NCBI GenBank assembly: GCA_016220085.1
Contig: JACRIN010000092.1
Location: 1 to 64,000 of the forward strand
DNA length: 64,000 nucleotides
Reading direction: 5' to 3'
Origin: Planctomycetota bacterium
GTDB taxonomy: Bacteria > Planctomycetota > UBA1135 > GCA-002686595
This document shows positions 52,517-61,387 of this stretch, piece after piece. The translations under genes were made by a program, and so were the position numbers. Each line of letters begins with the position of its first letter. Within the stretch, counting starts at the first letter, position 1. The notes beneath the pieces were generated by a model, which did not search any database, had not been told where the DNA came from, and saw nothing but the letters and a program-made list of their open reading frames with translations.

Positions 52517-53464
52517 TCACGGACAGGCGTCGTTGACTACTCCAGGCGTTCCGAAGTCCCCGACGGCGCCGGCCATCGGCGTGCTCGCGTCGCACCACAG
52601 CGTGCCGTCGTCGGCGAGGCTCGGGCCGAGGATCCCCGGGCGCAAGTTGAGCGAGGCGCCCGCGGTGTCCGGCCAGAAGATGCCGTCGTCGTACGACACC
52701 CAATCGACCAGCGCTCCGCTCGGTGCGTACAGCGCGATCACGTCCGCGCCGTTGCCGAGCGAGAAGCTCGAGTACTTGTAGTCGACAGTGACGCCGCCGT
52801 TGGTCGCGGTGTCGGCGTTCGCGCCGAGCACGAACGGAACGCCGGGCAGGATCCACACGGAGTTGCCGCCGGATCCGCCGATCACGTGGTGGTTCGAGCC
52901 ACCGTCGTCGAGCACCCAGCCCTTGAGGTCGAGCGACAGGTTCGTCAGGTTCACGAGCTCGAACCATTCGCCCTTGGTGTCGCTGACCGCCGTCGGGTCC
53001 TTCATCACCTCGCGGATGAGGACCGCCTTGCGCTGCAGCGGACTGATGCCCGTGCCGCCGGCCGGGCCGACGCTCGTCTTCGTCGACATCGACGGACCCG
53101 CGACCGAGGCGAGCGCGAAACGCGCCTCGACCGAGTCCGCGAGCGGCACGTCGCGCCAGACGCGCTCCCAGTGGCCGTCGGCGTCGAGCTGGATCGGCAG
53201 GTACACCGATCGCACGACGCCCTTGCCCTGGAGTTCGAGCACGCCGGTCGCGAACGCCTCTCCGCCGTCGAGCAGCAGCTTGAACCCGAAGCGCTCCGGG
53301 TGCGAGCCGTACTCGACCTGCGCGACGAGCCCGGCAGGCCCGGCGAGCGCCGCCTCGTCCGCCTCCACCGGATCCGACGGCGCGCCTTGCGCGAACGCCG
53401 CGCCGCCGAGCGCCAACGGAGCCACCCACCCACGCCAATCCATCCAACGATTCTTCTCGTGCAT
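52517..53464 (-). CDS. Secreted lamin-tail-domain protein
   Basis: This is a 315-residue exported protein with a signal peptide (MDWRGWVAPLALGGAAFAQG). A beta-rich domain of 120 residues follows, then one lamin-tail domain at about 145-290 (EVMKDPTAVSDTKGEWFELV, LDLKGWVLDDGG and FVLGANADTATNGG). The end GTPGVVNDACP resembles the end of the MBL/lamin-tail protein, as do EVMKDP and GEWxEL blocks, so the two share a module by duplication. There is no catalytic motif. The ATG 53464 has a strong ribosome site six bases upstream. Confidence 0.87.
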   Translation of the reverse strand: MHEKNRWMDWRGWVAPLALGGAAFAQGAPSDPVEADEAALAGPAGLVAQVEYGSHPERFGFKLLLDGGEAFATGVLELQGKGVVRSVYLPIQLDADGHWERVWRDVPLADSVEARFALASVAGPSMSTKTSVGPAGGTGISPLQRKAVLIREVMKDPTAVSDTKGEWFELVNLTNLSLDLKGWVLDDGGSNHHVIGGSGGNSVWILPGVPFVLGANADTATNGGVTVDYKYSSFSLGNGADVIALYAPSGALVDWVSYDDGIFWPDTAGASLNLRPGILGPSLADDGTLWCDASTPMAGAVGDFGTPGVVNDACP

Positions 53465-53470
53465 CCTGAT

Positions 53471-53477
53471 CCTCCTC
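53471..53477 (-). promoter_or_regulatory. Strong Shine-Dalgarno fixing the lamin-tail protein start
   Basis: GAGGAGG on the minus strand, 6 bp before ATG 53464. It rules out the longer open frame that reaches 53650. It is one of the few canonical ribosome sites in the window. Confidence 0.85.
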
Positions 53478-53658
53478 GAGTTTCCATCGCGCCGCGAACC
53501 CATTCGCGGCGTGCAGGGAGAAAGACGATCCGGCGCCGCACGGTTGCGGTTCTGGTGGGATTCCTCCATCGGCGACGGCGGACTGAGCAGGAACGCGCTC
53601 CGCTGTCGCGAAGCCACGGGGCTTGAACCCGGACGTCCGCGCGCGTGCAATCGTGCTC

Positions 53659-54516
53659 ATGTTCCGACTCTTACGCATCCTGGTCGTGCTCGCCGCCCTC
53701 GCGGTCGTCGCGCTGTTCCTCACGGTCCTGTTCGTCGATCGAGTCGCGAAAACGGCGATCGAGAAGGGCGGCACCTACGCGCTCGGCGTCGAGACGACGC
53801 TCGACGAAGCCGACATCTCGCTGCTCGGCGGCCGCTTCGCGCTCTCCGAGCTCGAGGTCGCCAACCCGCCCGGCTTCGCGTCACCGCAGTTCCTCCGCCT
53901 CGGCAGCGGCAAGCTGGAGGTCTCGCTGTCGTCGCTCAACTCCGACCGCGTCGAGATCCCGTCGCTCGTGCTCGACGGCCTGACTCTCTCGCTCGAGCGC
54001 AAGGACGGCCAAGCGAACTACGACGCGATCCTGAAGAGCCTGGAGCGCTTCGGCTCGCGCGACGGCGGCGGCGAGCCGAAGGAGCCCGACGCAGGGCCGC
54101 GAAAGACGTACGTCATCCGTGAGGTCGTGCTCAACGACATCCGCGCGGAGGTCCAGTTGCTGCCGGTCGGCGGCGAGCTCACCAAGGCGACGGTGATGAT
54201 CCCGACGATCCGCCTGAAGAACGTCGGCGACGACGGCCAGTCGATGAGCGAGCTCTTCGCCGCCATCCTCGACGGCGTGCTGCGCGCGGTGGTCGAGACC
54301 GGCGCCGACACGTTGCCGAAGGAACTGCTGAAGGACTTGAAGCAGAAGTTGCCCGACCTCGGCAAGCAGGCGCAGGCGTTCCAGCGCGAGCTCGAGAAGT
54401 CGCTCGGCGAGCTCGGCGAAAAGGCCGGCGAACTCGGCAAGGACGTCGGCGAGAAGGCGGGCAAGGCGCTCGAAGACGCGAAGAAGGGGCTCGACGACCT
54501 CTTCGAGAAGAAGTGA
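53659..54516 (+). CDS. AsmA/DUF748-like inner-membrane-anchored protein
   Basis: This is a 285-residue protein with an N-terminal span (LLRILVVLAALAVVALFLTV). An AsmA-like beta-strand domain follows (LGVETTLDEADISLLGGRFA, LSELEVANPPGF, FLRLGSGKLEVSLSSLNSDR, IPSLVLDGLTLSLER). The last 90 residues are a Lys/Glu-rich helix (ELGEKAGELGKDVGEKAGKA), probably coiled-coil. AsmA-family proteins in diderm bacteria bridge inner and outer membranes and handle lipids. This short form is probably a small member of that group. ATG 53659 was chosen over TTG 53623. The stop converges with the sulfatase-fold gene 4 bp away. Confidence 0.78.
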   Translation: MFRLLRILVVLAALAVVALFLTVLFVDRVAKTAIEKGGTYALGVETTLDEADISLLGGRFALSELEVANPPGFASPQFLRLGSGKLEVSLSSLNSDRVEIPSLVLDGLTLSLERKDGQANYDAILKSLERFGSRDGGGEPKEPDAGPRKTYVIREVVLNDIRAEVQLLPVGGELTKATVMIPTIRLKNVGDDGQSMSELFAAILDGVLRAVVETGADTLPKELLKDLKQKLPDLGKQAQAFQRELEKSLGELGEKAGELGKDVGEKAGKALEDAKKGLDDLFEKK

Positions 54517-54520
54517 GCGT

Positions 54521-56029
54521 TCAGCGGCCGGTGTAGCCGAGCTCGCGCAGGCGTCGCTCGACTTCCTCGACCTGGCTGCGATCGAAACTCGACGGCAGAG
54601 GCCGAGACGAGAGTCGCCACGCGTCGAGGGCGCGCGCGAGTTCGTCCCGCGCGTTCTTCGCGCGCTCCGAGGCATCCTCCGACAGATCGCGCGACTGCGC
54701 CGGATCCGCGGCGAGATCGTAGAGCTCCCGGCGACCGAGATAGGGCGACTCGATCCACTGGAATGCGTCGGTCTGCACGCTCTGCGCCTTCGCGAGGCCG
54801 AGCCACGCGCCGGGCACCTCGACGCTCGGCGGTTGCGTCGCGGTCGAGAACACCGGGCCGCGCGCGAACGGCCGGCCCTCGAGCGCGTCGAGCAGGCTGA
54901 CGCCGTCGACCGGCGCGCCCGCCGGCAGCTCGCAGAGCGCGAGCAACGTCGGCAATACGTCGACGTTCGACACCGTCGAGGCGACACGGCGGCCCGCTCC
55001 GGCGCCGTCGGGCAGGCGCACGAGCAGCGGCACGTGCACGGTGCTCTGGTAGAGCGCGAGCCCGTGGTTGTAGACGTCGCAGTGATCGACCAGCGTCTCG
55101 CCGTGATCCGCGGTGACGATCACGAGCGCGTCCCGCAAGATCCCGCGCTCGTCGAGCCCGCGCAGCAGTCGCTCGATCTCGCCGTCGAGCCAACGGACTT
55201 CGCCCGCGTAGCGCGAGACCAGCGCGCGATCGAGCTCGCCCGCGCGCATCTCGCGACCGACCCAGCGCGGATCGAGTCCGGCGAGGATCGTCGCGTCGAG
55301 GCCGCGCGGATCGCCGAGCTCGCGCTGGTGGACGTCGACCGCGGCGCGCAGGTCGTCCATCGAGCCGCTGACCGCGCGCTCGCCGACGACGTCGAGCGCG
55401 CGGCCGGGCGGGTCGTACGCGGCGTGCGCATCGAAGTAGTGGACGAAGACGAAGCTCGCCGTGTCGTCGTCGCGCGAGCGATCGAACCATCCGAGCACCG
55501 CATCGGTGACCTTGTCGGCGCGACGCTCGTTCTGCTCGTGCGCCTTGCCGTCGACGAGCAGGTCGAACTCCTGGTCCCAGTGCGAGAAGCCCTGCGCGAT
55601 CCCGAAGCGCCGGTCGAGCGCGAAACTGCCGGCGAAGCCCGCGGTGCGAAAGCCGTGCGCGGCGAAGCGCTCCGCGAGCGTCTCGAGCTCCGGCCGAACT
55701 TCGAAGCCGTTGCGCGCGACCCCGTGCGCGTTCGGCCAGAGCCCGCTGAAGAGCGACGCGTGGCTCGCCAGGGTCGACGGCGCCGCGGCGATCGCGCGCT
55801 CGAACAGCACCGACTCCCGCGCGAGCCGATCGAGATTCGGCGTGCGCTCCTCCGCGAACGGCGCGCCCCACTCGGCGAGCCGATCGCGCCCGGCCCCGAC
55901 GTACGCGCCGAGCGCATCGGCCCGCATTGTGTCGCAACTGATCAAGACGACGTGCTTCACGCCGTGCGCGCCCGTCGACGGGGCGCACGCGGAGCACACG
56001 AGAGCGAGCGAGACCAGGACGCGGCGCAC
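54521..56029 (-). CDS. Sulfatase-fold lipoprotein hydrolase lacking the formylglycine motif
   Basis: This is a 502-residue lipoprotein. The start is a GTG giving VRRVLVSLALVCSAC with a lipobox (an ATG 12 codons upstream is possible). The alkaline-phosphatase-superfamily core is present: VVLISCDTMRADALGAY (metal Asp), TPNLDRLARESVLFERAIAA, VIVTADHGETLVDH (Asp-His) and GHR-like later blocks. The nucleophile region reads APSTLASHASLFSGLWP. Sulfatases need C/S-x-P-x-R here so that the first residue becomes formylglycine. That sequence is absent and Ser or Thr takes the position. It is therefore more likely a phosphohydrolase, phosphotransferase or an inactive relative. No sulfatase-maturing enzyme is seen nearby. 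Confidence 0.83.
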   Translation of the reverse strand: MRRVLVSLALVCSACAPSTGAHGVKHVVLISCDTMRADALGAYVGAGRDRLAEWGAPFAEERTPNLDRLARESVLFERAIAAAPSTLASHASLFSGLWPNAHGVARNGFEVRPELETLAERFAAHGFRTAGFAGSFALDRRFGIAQGFSHWDQEFDLLVDGKAHEQNERRADKVTDAVLGWFDRSRDDDTASFVFVHYFDAHAAYDPPGRALDVVGERAVSGSMDDLRAAVDVHQRELGDPRGLDATILAGLDPRWVGREMRAGELDRALVSRYAGEVRWLDGEIERLLRGLDERGILRDALVIVTADHGETLVDHCDVYNHGLALYQSTVHVPLLVRLPDGAGAGRRVASTVSNVDVLPTLLALCELPAGAPVDGVSLLDALEGRPFARGPVFSTATQPPSVEVPGAWLGLAKAQSVQTDAFQWIESPYLGRRELYDLAADPAQSRDLSEDASERAKNARDELARALDAWRLSSRPLPSSFDRSQVEEVERRLRELGYTGR

Positions 56030-56200
56030 CGAGCTAGTCTGCCGGGAACACCGCGGCTCGCGCAATCGGCTTCACGCGTCGACGCCGCGCCCGAGCGCGC
56101 AGCGGACCGCGGCCGCGAGCGCTCGGTGGGCCGGGTTTCGCTCCGCCGGCGCTAGACGCCGCGGGCAGTCACTCCTTGAGCGCGTCGCGCCGTTGGCACT

Positions 56201-56293
56201 CGCTCCTACAACGCTTCACGCCGCACGCTCTCGTTCCGACAACGCTTCACGCCGTGCGCTGTCGTTCCGACAACGCTTCACGCCGTGCGCTGT
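56201..56293. repeat. Three tandem copies of a 31-bp unit
   Basis: Copies at 56201-56231, 56232-56262 and 56263-56293. The last two are identical and the first differs in a few bases. The core is ACAACGCTTCACGCCG. It lies between the sulfatase-fold gene and the end of the large sigma54 activator gene. Confidence 0.85.
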
Positions 56294-56339
56294 CGCGCGG
56301 CCGGCGCGTCACTCCGCGGACTTTGACTCCGGCGGCACG

Positions 56340-59300
56340 TCACTCCGCCGGCGCGTCGTCTCCTGCGGTCCCGGTGAAGCCCCAGTCCTTCAGGCGCTGG
56401 TAGATCTTCGCCCGCGAGATGCCGAGCAGCTCCGCGGCCTTGCGCTTGTCGCCGGCGCACACTTCGAGCGCGTGGAAGATCGCCTCGCGTTCGAGGTCGG
56501 CCAGGCTCTTGACTCGCAGGCCGTGGGACCGCGGCGCGGTCGCCTTGGTCAGGCCGGGGTCGCGCACGAGCTCCGGATCGACCAAATCGCCCTCGGACAT
56601 CACCGAGAGCCGTGCGAGCTCGTTGAAGAGCTCGCGGACGTTGCCCGGCCAAGCGCGGCGCGCGAGACGCGAGAGCACCACGGGAGCGATCGCGCGTTGC
56701 TCGCCGGATTCCGCGGCCTGGAGCCGCATGAAGTGCTCGACGAGCTCCGGGATGTCGCTCTCGCGCTCGGAGAGCAGCGGCATGCGCACGCGCAGACCGT
56801 CGAGTCGGTAGTAGAGGTCTGCGCGGAAGCGGTTCTCGCGCACCTCGAGCTCGAGGTTGCGATTGGTCGCCGCGACGAGCCTGAAATCGACGACGCGGCC
56901 GGTGCTCTCGCCGAGGCGACGCACCTCGGACGTCTCGAGCACGCGCAAGAGCTTCGCTTGGAGCTCGAGCGGCAGCTCGCCGATCTCGTCGAGGAAGAGC
57001 GTGCCGCCGTGCGCGCGCTCGATCAGTCCGTCGCGATCGCGATCGGCGCCGGTGAACGCCCCGCGGCGCGTGCCGAAGAGCTCGGATTCGATCAGGCTCG
57101 GCGGGAGCGCCGCGCAGTTCTCGGAGATGAACGGACCCGCGCTGCGCGGCGAGAGCGAATGCAGCGCGCGCGCGGCGAGTTCCTTGCCCGTGCCGCTGTC
57201 GCCGGTGACCAGCACCGGGAGCTTGACCTGCGCCGCACGCTCGATCATGCGGTGCACCGCGCGCATCGGCGCCGACGAACCGACCAGCCCCTCCTGAGGA
57301 GACGCGATGTCGACGCGAGCGAGCGCCCGCCGGGCGCTGACGAGCTCCGCGTCGCGATTGGCGACCTGACCGCGCAGCTCGCGGTTGAGTCGCCGGATCT
57401 CCTCGAGACGCCGCACCTGCAAGATCGCGAGACCGGCTTGGTCGGCGAGCAACGACAGCATGCGCTCGGCGCGCGGCGAGAACGCCGACTCGACGAGCCT
57501 GTGATCGACGTAGATCACGCCGCGCAGGCCCGCGTCGACGCGGAAAGGCACGCATAGGATCGAGCGCAAGTCGAGCGCGATCACGCTCGGCGCCGCCGCG
57601 TAGTCGGGCTCCTCGGAGGCGTTCGAAACGCGTACGGCGCGCATCGCCGCGAGCGCTTCGTTCAGGACGGAACGCGAAACTTCGAGCTCCGGGTCGCGAA
57701 TGTCGCCGCGTCGACTGTCGCGCGCGGTGTCGAACGAGAGCTCGCCTTGCTCCTCGAGGATCAAGAAGCCGCGTTGCGCCCCGGCGACCTCGAGAGCCTT
57801 CTCGACGATCGTGCCGAGCAAGCGAGGGAGTTCCTCCTGCGCCAAGAGCTGACGATTGATGTCCAGCAGGGACACGACTTCCATCTCGAACTCCTCATCG
57901 CCCGCCGAGCGTCGTTCGCCGGCGGCCAGGTCCTCGGGATACGGATCGGGGATCGACGAGAGCGAGCAGCGCAACGCCTTCGCCTCGTCGTGGGTCAAGC
58001 CCGCGCTGCAGCGCGTGAACAGCGTCTCGAAACGGGCGCGGAACGTCGCCGCGCGCCGCGGATCGCCGACGCGCGCCGCGAGCGCGCACGCGAGTCGCGC
58101 GGCGCGATCGTCGCGTCCGCGGGTCTCGAGCGAGTCGAGACGCGCGAGCACCTCCGGCCGAGCGAGTTCCGGCGCGCCGAGCCAGCCCAAGAGCTCCTCG
58201 TCCTCGCGCACCAGCTCGTTCGCGAACGCCTGCGTGATCTCCGCGCCGAGCGGACGCCCGCCGAGCCTCGCCGCGAGCGACTGCGCTTCCTCGGCGACCG
58301 CGCGCAACCCGACGGAGCGCGCGAGACGCTCCGCGCGCTCGAACGACTCGGCGGCGCCCTTGCGATCGTCGAGCAACCAGCGCGCGCGTCCAAGCGCCGT
58401 CAGGGTCCGCGGATCGCCCTCGGAGAGCGTCTGCGCGTCGGACGGACGCTCGCTGCGCGTCACCCTTCGGCCGATCCGCGCGGCGCATTCCTCCGCGCGC
58501 GCGTCGAGCAACATCGCCTCGACGCTCTTGCGGCCCTTCAACAGCTCTTCCGCCGCGCGCGCGAGTTCGTCGAGCGCCGCGCGCACATGTCCGCGCTCCG
58601 CGAAGAGCAGCCCGAGCATGCCGCGCACGGTCACCGCGCCCGCGCGATCGCCGAGCCGCTCGCGGAGTTCGAGCGCGGACCCGAGCAGCGGTTCGCTGGC
58701 CGCGAGTTCGCCGCGCTCGCGCAGGAACGCCCCCCACTGCGCGCGCGCTTGCGCGACGCCGGGCAGGTAGCCCGAGGCTTGGTAGCCCGCGAGCGCGCGT
58801 TCGTACGCGCCCTGCGCCTCCTCCGGTCGTCCGCGCCGGCGCGCGAGGGTCGCAAGATTGAGCGCGAGCGCGGCGGAGCGCTGGCGTTGGCCGCGCCGCT
58901 CGGCATCCGCGAGTTCCTCGCCGAGCAACAGGACGGCGCGCTCGACGTCGCCCTGGCGCGCGAGCGCCATCGCTTGGACCTCGACCAACGCCGCGCGCGA
59001 CGACTCCGATGCCGGGCTCGCGAGCAACGCTCGCGTCCGTTCGACCACTTCCGCGTCGCGGCGCAGCTCGTAGAGAGCGCGGACTTCGAGGGTCCCGGCG
59101 GCCGCGGCGGACGAAGGATCGAGCTCCCGCGCCGCCGTCGCCGAGGCGAGCGCCTCGCGGGCGTCGTGTCGGTGCAATGCGATCGCCGCTTTCGCGCGCA
59201 GCGCCGCCGCGCGCGCGGAAGTCGAACCGTCCGCGATCAGCCCCTCGGCGACGTTCGCCGCGCGTTCGAGGTCGCCGAGGCCGACCCAGCAGAGCGCGAG

Positions 59301-61247
59301 CTCGAAGGTCAATGCGGCCCGCTCCGACGCGCTCTCGGTCAAAGCGAGCGCCGGCGTCGCGAGCTGCAGCGCGAGTTCGTGCAGACCTCGCTCGCGCAAC
59401 TGCCGCAGCTCTTCGAGCAACTCCGCGAGCGTGCGCCGACCCGCGAGCCAGTCGAAGAGCACGATGCGCTCGTTCTGCGCGCCGGTGCGCACCAGGTGCG
59501 CGCGCGCTCGCTCGCCGAACCCGCGTCGCTCCGACGGCTCGATCAGCGCGGAGAGCGGCTGGAGCGCGTCGAACGCGTGCTCCAGCTCCGCGCCGCGACG
59601 CTTCACGCCGCCCTGGCTCACCAACTCGTCGATCGCGCTCACCGCCGCGGCGTCGTCGATACCCGCGAGTCGCGCGAGGTCGCCGGCCAACGCGGGAGAA
59701 CCGAGCACGTGGAACCCCGCCGCGAAGCGCTGCGCCTCGCGAGACACTTGCAGCGGCGCGTGCACGCCGCCGAGCTCGTTCGGAAGCGCCGCGACGCGCA
59801 CTCGAAACCCATCGAGCCCCGCGGTGATCGCACCGACCTCGGCGGCGCGTGCGAGCGCTCGCTCGGCGAGCGTCGTGCTTCCACCGCTGACGCGCGTCAG
59901 CCACGCCGCGGTCGCCGCGCGCCGCTCGTCGTCCTCGTCGGGGAACTCGGCGCGCACGAAGTCGCGCCAGCCCTCCTCCGAGACCGGAGGCAACGATAGC
60001 CGCAGCCCGCCGACGTCGGCGCCGGGCAGCACGTTGCCGGGCGCGATCACCGCGAGCACGCGCGCCTTCGCTCCGCGTTGCCGCAGCGCCCGCACGAAGA
60101 ACTCCAGCGCGCGAACTTCCCACGCACCATCGCGCTGGACCGCGGCGACGAAGAGCAGGTCGTCGGCGCGACGCGCGCGCCCTTGGGCCCAAACGTCCAA
60201 CGAAACCGAGTCGCGGAGCGACGCGAGCTCGCTCGCGAGCTCCAGGCGCTCGACGCGCGCACCGGCGAGCGTCGCGCTGAGCGCGAGCTCCCGCGCGATG
60301 CGCTCGACCTCTTCCCCGGCGGTGCACTCGAGCCACACGTCGCCGCGCGCCGACGCGATCGTGCGCACGACCTCCTCGCGCCCCGTGAGCAGCGCGAGGC
60401 GCGGCGCCTCCGCCAGCTTCGGCGCCGCGAGCGAGAGTCCGAGCCGAGCCGCGATCGCGCGCCCGACCCACGCCGCCGACGGCGGCCGCTCCGACGGCGT
60501 GCGCGCGACCAACCGCACGACCAAATCGCGCGCCCACTCCGGCAACGCTTCGGTCGCGAGCCCGGCAGCGGCGAAGAAGTCCTCCGTGGGGAAGCGTGCG
60601 TAGAACGCGCGCGGCGTGATCGAAAGCTCGGCGACCAGCCCGGCGAGCATGACGCCGAGCGCGAAGAGATCGCTCGCGGCATCGGGCCCCGCGCCGCCCA
60701 GTCGCTCGGGCGCCAGCGCGAGCCAACTGCCCGAGAGCTCCTTCTGCGCGGCCCCACGCAGCGCCGCGAGCCCGAAGTCGGTCAGCACCGGCTGCCCGTC
60801 GGGTCGGACGAGCACGTTGCTCGCCTTCAGGTCGGCGTGCACGAAGCCCCTTTGGTGCAGGTGCGCGAGCACGAAGCAGAGCTCCGCGACGACGCGCCCG
60901 ATCTCCACCTCGGAGCGGCCGGCGCACCAGCGCCCGAGCTCGACCCCCTCGATCCACTCGCGCGCGACGAAGCTCGCCCCGCCTTCGAGGCCGCCCCAGT
61001 CGAGCAGCTTGGCGACCCCCGGGTGAGCGACCGCGGCGAGCACCGCGAGCTCGGCCGACCGCTCGCCGCTCTCCCCTTCGGCGCCGACGCGAAGCACCAC
61101 CTCCGCGCCGGACTTGCGCGCGCGCAGCACCGCGGCGCCGTCGAGTCGGCGACTGAGCGCGCCGACGAACTCGTACCCCTGCGGCAAGCGCCAGGCGGAA
61201 CGTTCAGAGGGGTCCGGGACGGTCGTCGTCCAAGTCATGGACAGCAT
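56340..61247 (-). CDS. Giant pseudokinase-TPR-GAF-sigma54 activator protein
   Basis: This is a 1635-residue regulator. Residues about 15-290 have a protein-kinase fold with key losses. The beta3 lysine is Arg53 (VVLRV) and the glycine loop is degenerate. HRD is His137-Ala-Asp139, while DFG (Asp157) and APE remain. A degenerate STAND-like region follows, with no Walker A where expected (VWLECTAGEEVER). About 600 residues of TPR-like helices come next. A GAF domain occupies about 1130-1300 and an AAA+ sigma54-interacting domain about 1320-1550: GDSGTGKE, then GAFTGA near 1398 and GGTLFLDEIGELPLEL. A Fis-type DNA-binding helix-turn-helix ends it (AAELLGISRAKIYQRL). Signals are probably taken through GAF and TPR and not through phosphorylation. 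Start ATG 61247 or 61238. Confidence 0.9.
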   Translation of the reverse strand: MLSMTWTTTVPDPSERSAWRLPQGYEFVGALSRRLDGAAVLRARKSGAEVVLRVGAEGESGERSAELAVLAAVAHPGVAKLLDWGGLEGGASFVAREWIEGVELGRWCAGRSEVEIGRVVAELCFVLAHLHQRGFVHADLKASNVLVRPDGQPVLTDFGLAALRGAAQKELSGSWLALAPERLGGAGPDAASDLFALGVMLAGLVAELSITPRAFYARFPTEDFFAAAGLATEALPEWARDLVVRLVARTPSERPPSAAWVGRAIAARLGLSLAAPKLAEAPRLALLTGREEVVRTIASARGDVWLECTAGEEVERIARELALSATLAGARVERLELASELASLRDSVSLDVWAQGRARRADDLLFVAAVQRDGAWEVRALEFFVRALRQRGAKARVLAVIAPGNVLPGADVGGLRLSLPPVSEEGWRDFVRAEFPDEDDERRAATAAWLTRVSGGSTTLAERALARAAEVGAITAGLDGFRVRVAALPNELGGVHAPLQVSREAQRFAAGFHVLGSPALAGDLARLAGIDDAAAVSAIDELVSQGGVKRRGAELEHAFDALQPLSALIEPSERRGFGERARAHLVRTGAQNERIVLFDWLAGRRTLAELLEELRQLRERGLHELALQLATPALALTESASERAALTFELALCWVGLGDLERAANVAEGLIADGSTSARAAALRAKAAIALHRHDAREALASATAARELDPSSAAAAGTLEVRALYELRRDAEVVERTRALLASPASESSRAALVEVQAMALARQGDVERAVLLLGEELADAERRGQRQRSAALALNLATLARRRGRPEEAQGAYERALAGYQASGYLPGVAQARAQWGAFLRERGELAASEPLLGSALELRERLGDRAGAVTVRGMLGLLFAERGHVRAALDELARAAEELLKGRKSVEAMLLDARAEECAARIGRRVTRSERPSDAQTLSEGDPRTLTALGRARWLLDDRKGAAESFERAERLARSVGLRAVAEEAQSLAARLGGRPLGAEITQAFANELVREDEELLGWLGAPELARPEVLARLDSLETRGRDDRAARLACALAARVGDPRRAATFRARFETLFTRCSAGLTHDEAKALRCSLSSIPDPYPEDLAAGERRSAGDEEFEMEVVSLLDINRQLLAQEELPRLLGTIVEKALEVAGAQRGFLILEEQGELSFDTARDSRRGDIRDPELEVSRSVLNEALAAMRAVRVSNASEEPDYAAAPSVIALDLRSILCVPFRVDAGLRGVIYVDHRLVESAFSPRAERMLSLLADQAGLAILQVRRLEEIRRLNRELRGQVANRDAELVSARRALARVDIASPQEGLVGSSAPMRAVHRMIERAAQVKLPVLVTGDSGTGKELAARALHSLSPRSAGPFISENCAALPPSLIESELFGTRRGAFTGADRDRDGLIERAHGGTLFLDEIGELPLELQAKLLRVLETSEVRRLGESTGRVVDFRLVAATNRNLELEVRENRFRADLYYRLDGLRVRMPLLSERESDIPELVEHFMRLQAAESGEQRAIAPVVLSRLARRAWPGNVRELFNELARLSVMSEGDLVDPELVRDPGLTKATAPRSHGLRVKSLADLEREAIFHALEVCAGDKRKAAELLGISRAKIYQRLKDWGFTGTAGDDAPAE

Positions 61248-61387
61248 TCCATAGTCTAGACCCGCGCGAGCCGCCGTGCGGGGCGACTTCGAGGGTGCCG
61301 CGCCCCTGGGCAACATGTGGACCGACGGTCTCGTCATCCCGCCGAGTCGCGGTTGGGGGTACGCTCCTTGCGTTCCCTCCGCACACC

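Noticed and set aside
61248..61387. Sigma54 -24/-12 promoter between the giant activator and the propeller gene
   Set aside because: I found no convincing TGGCAC-N5-TTGC match on either strand.
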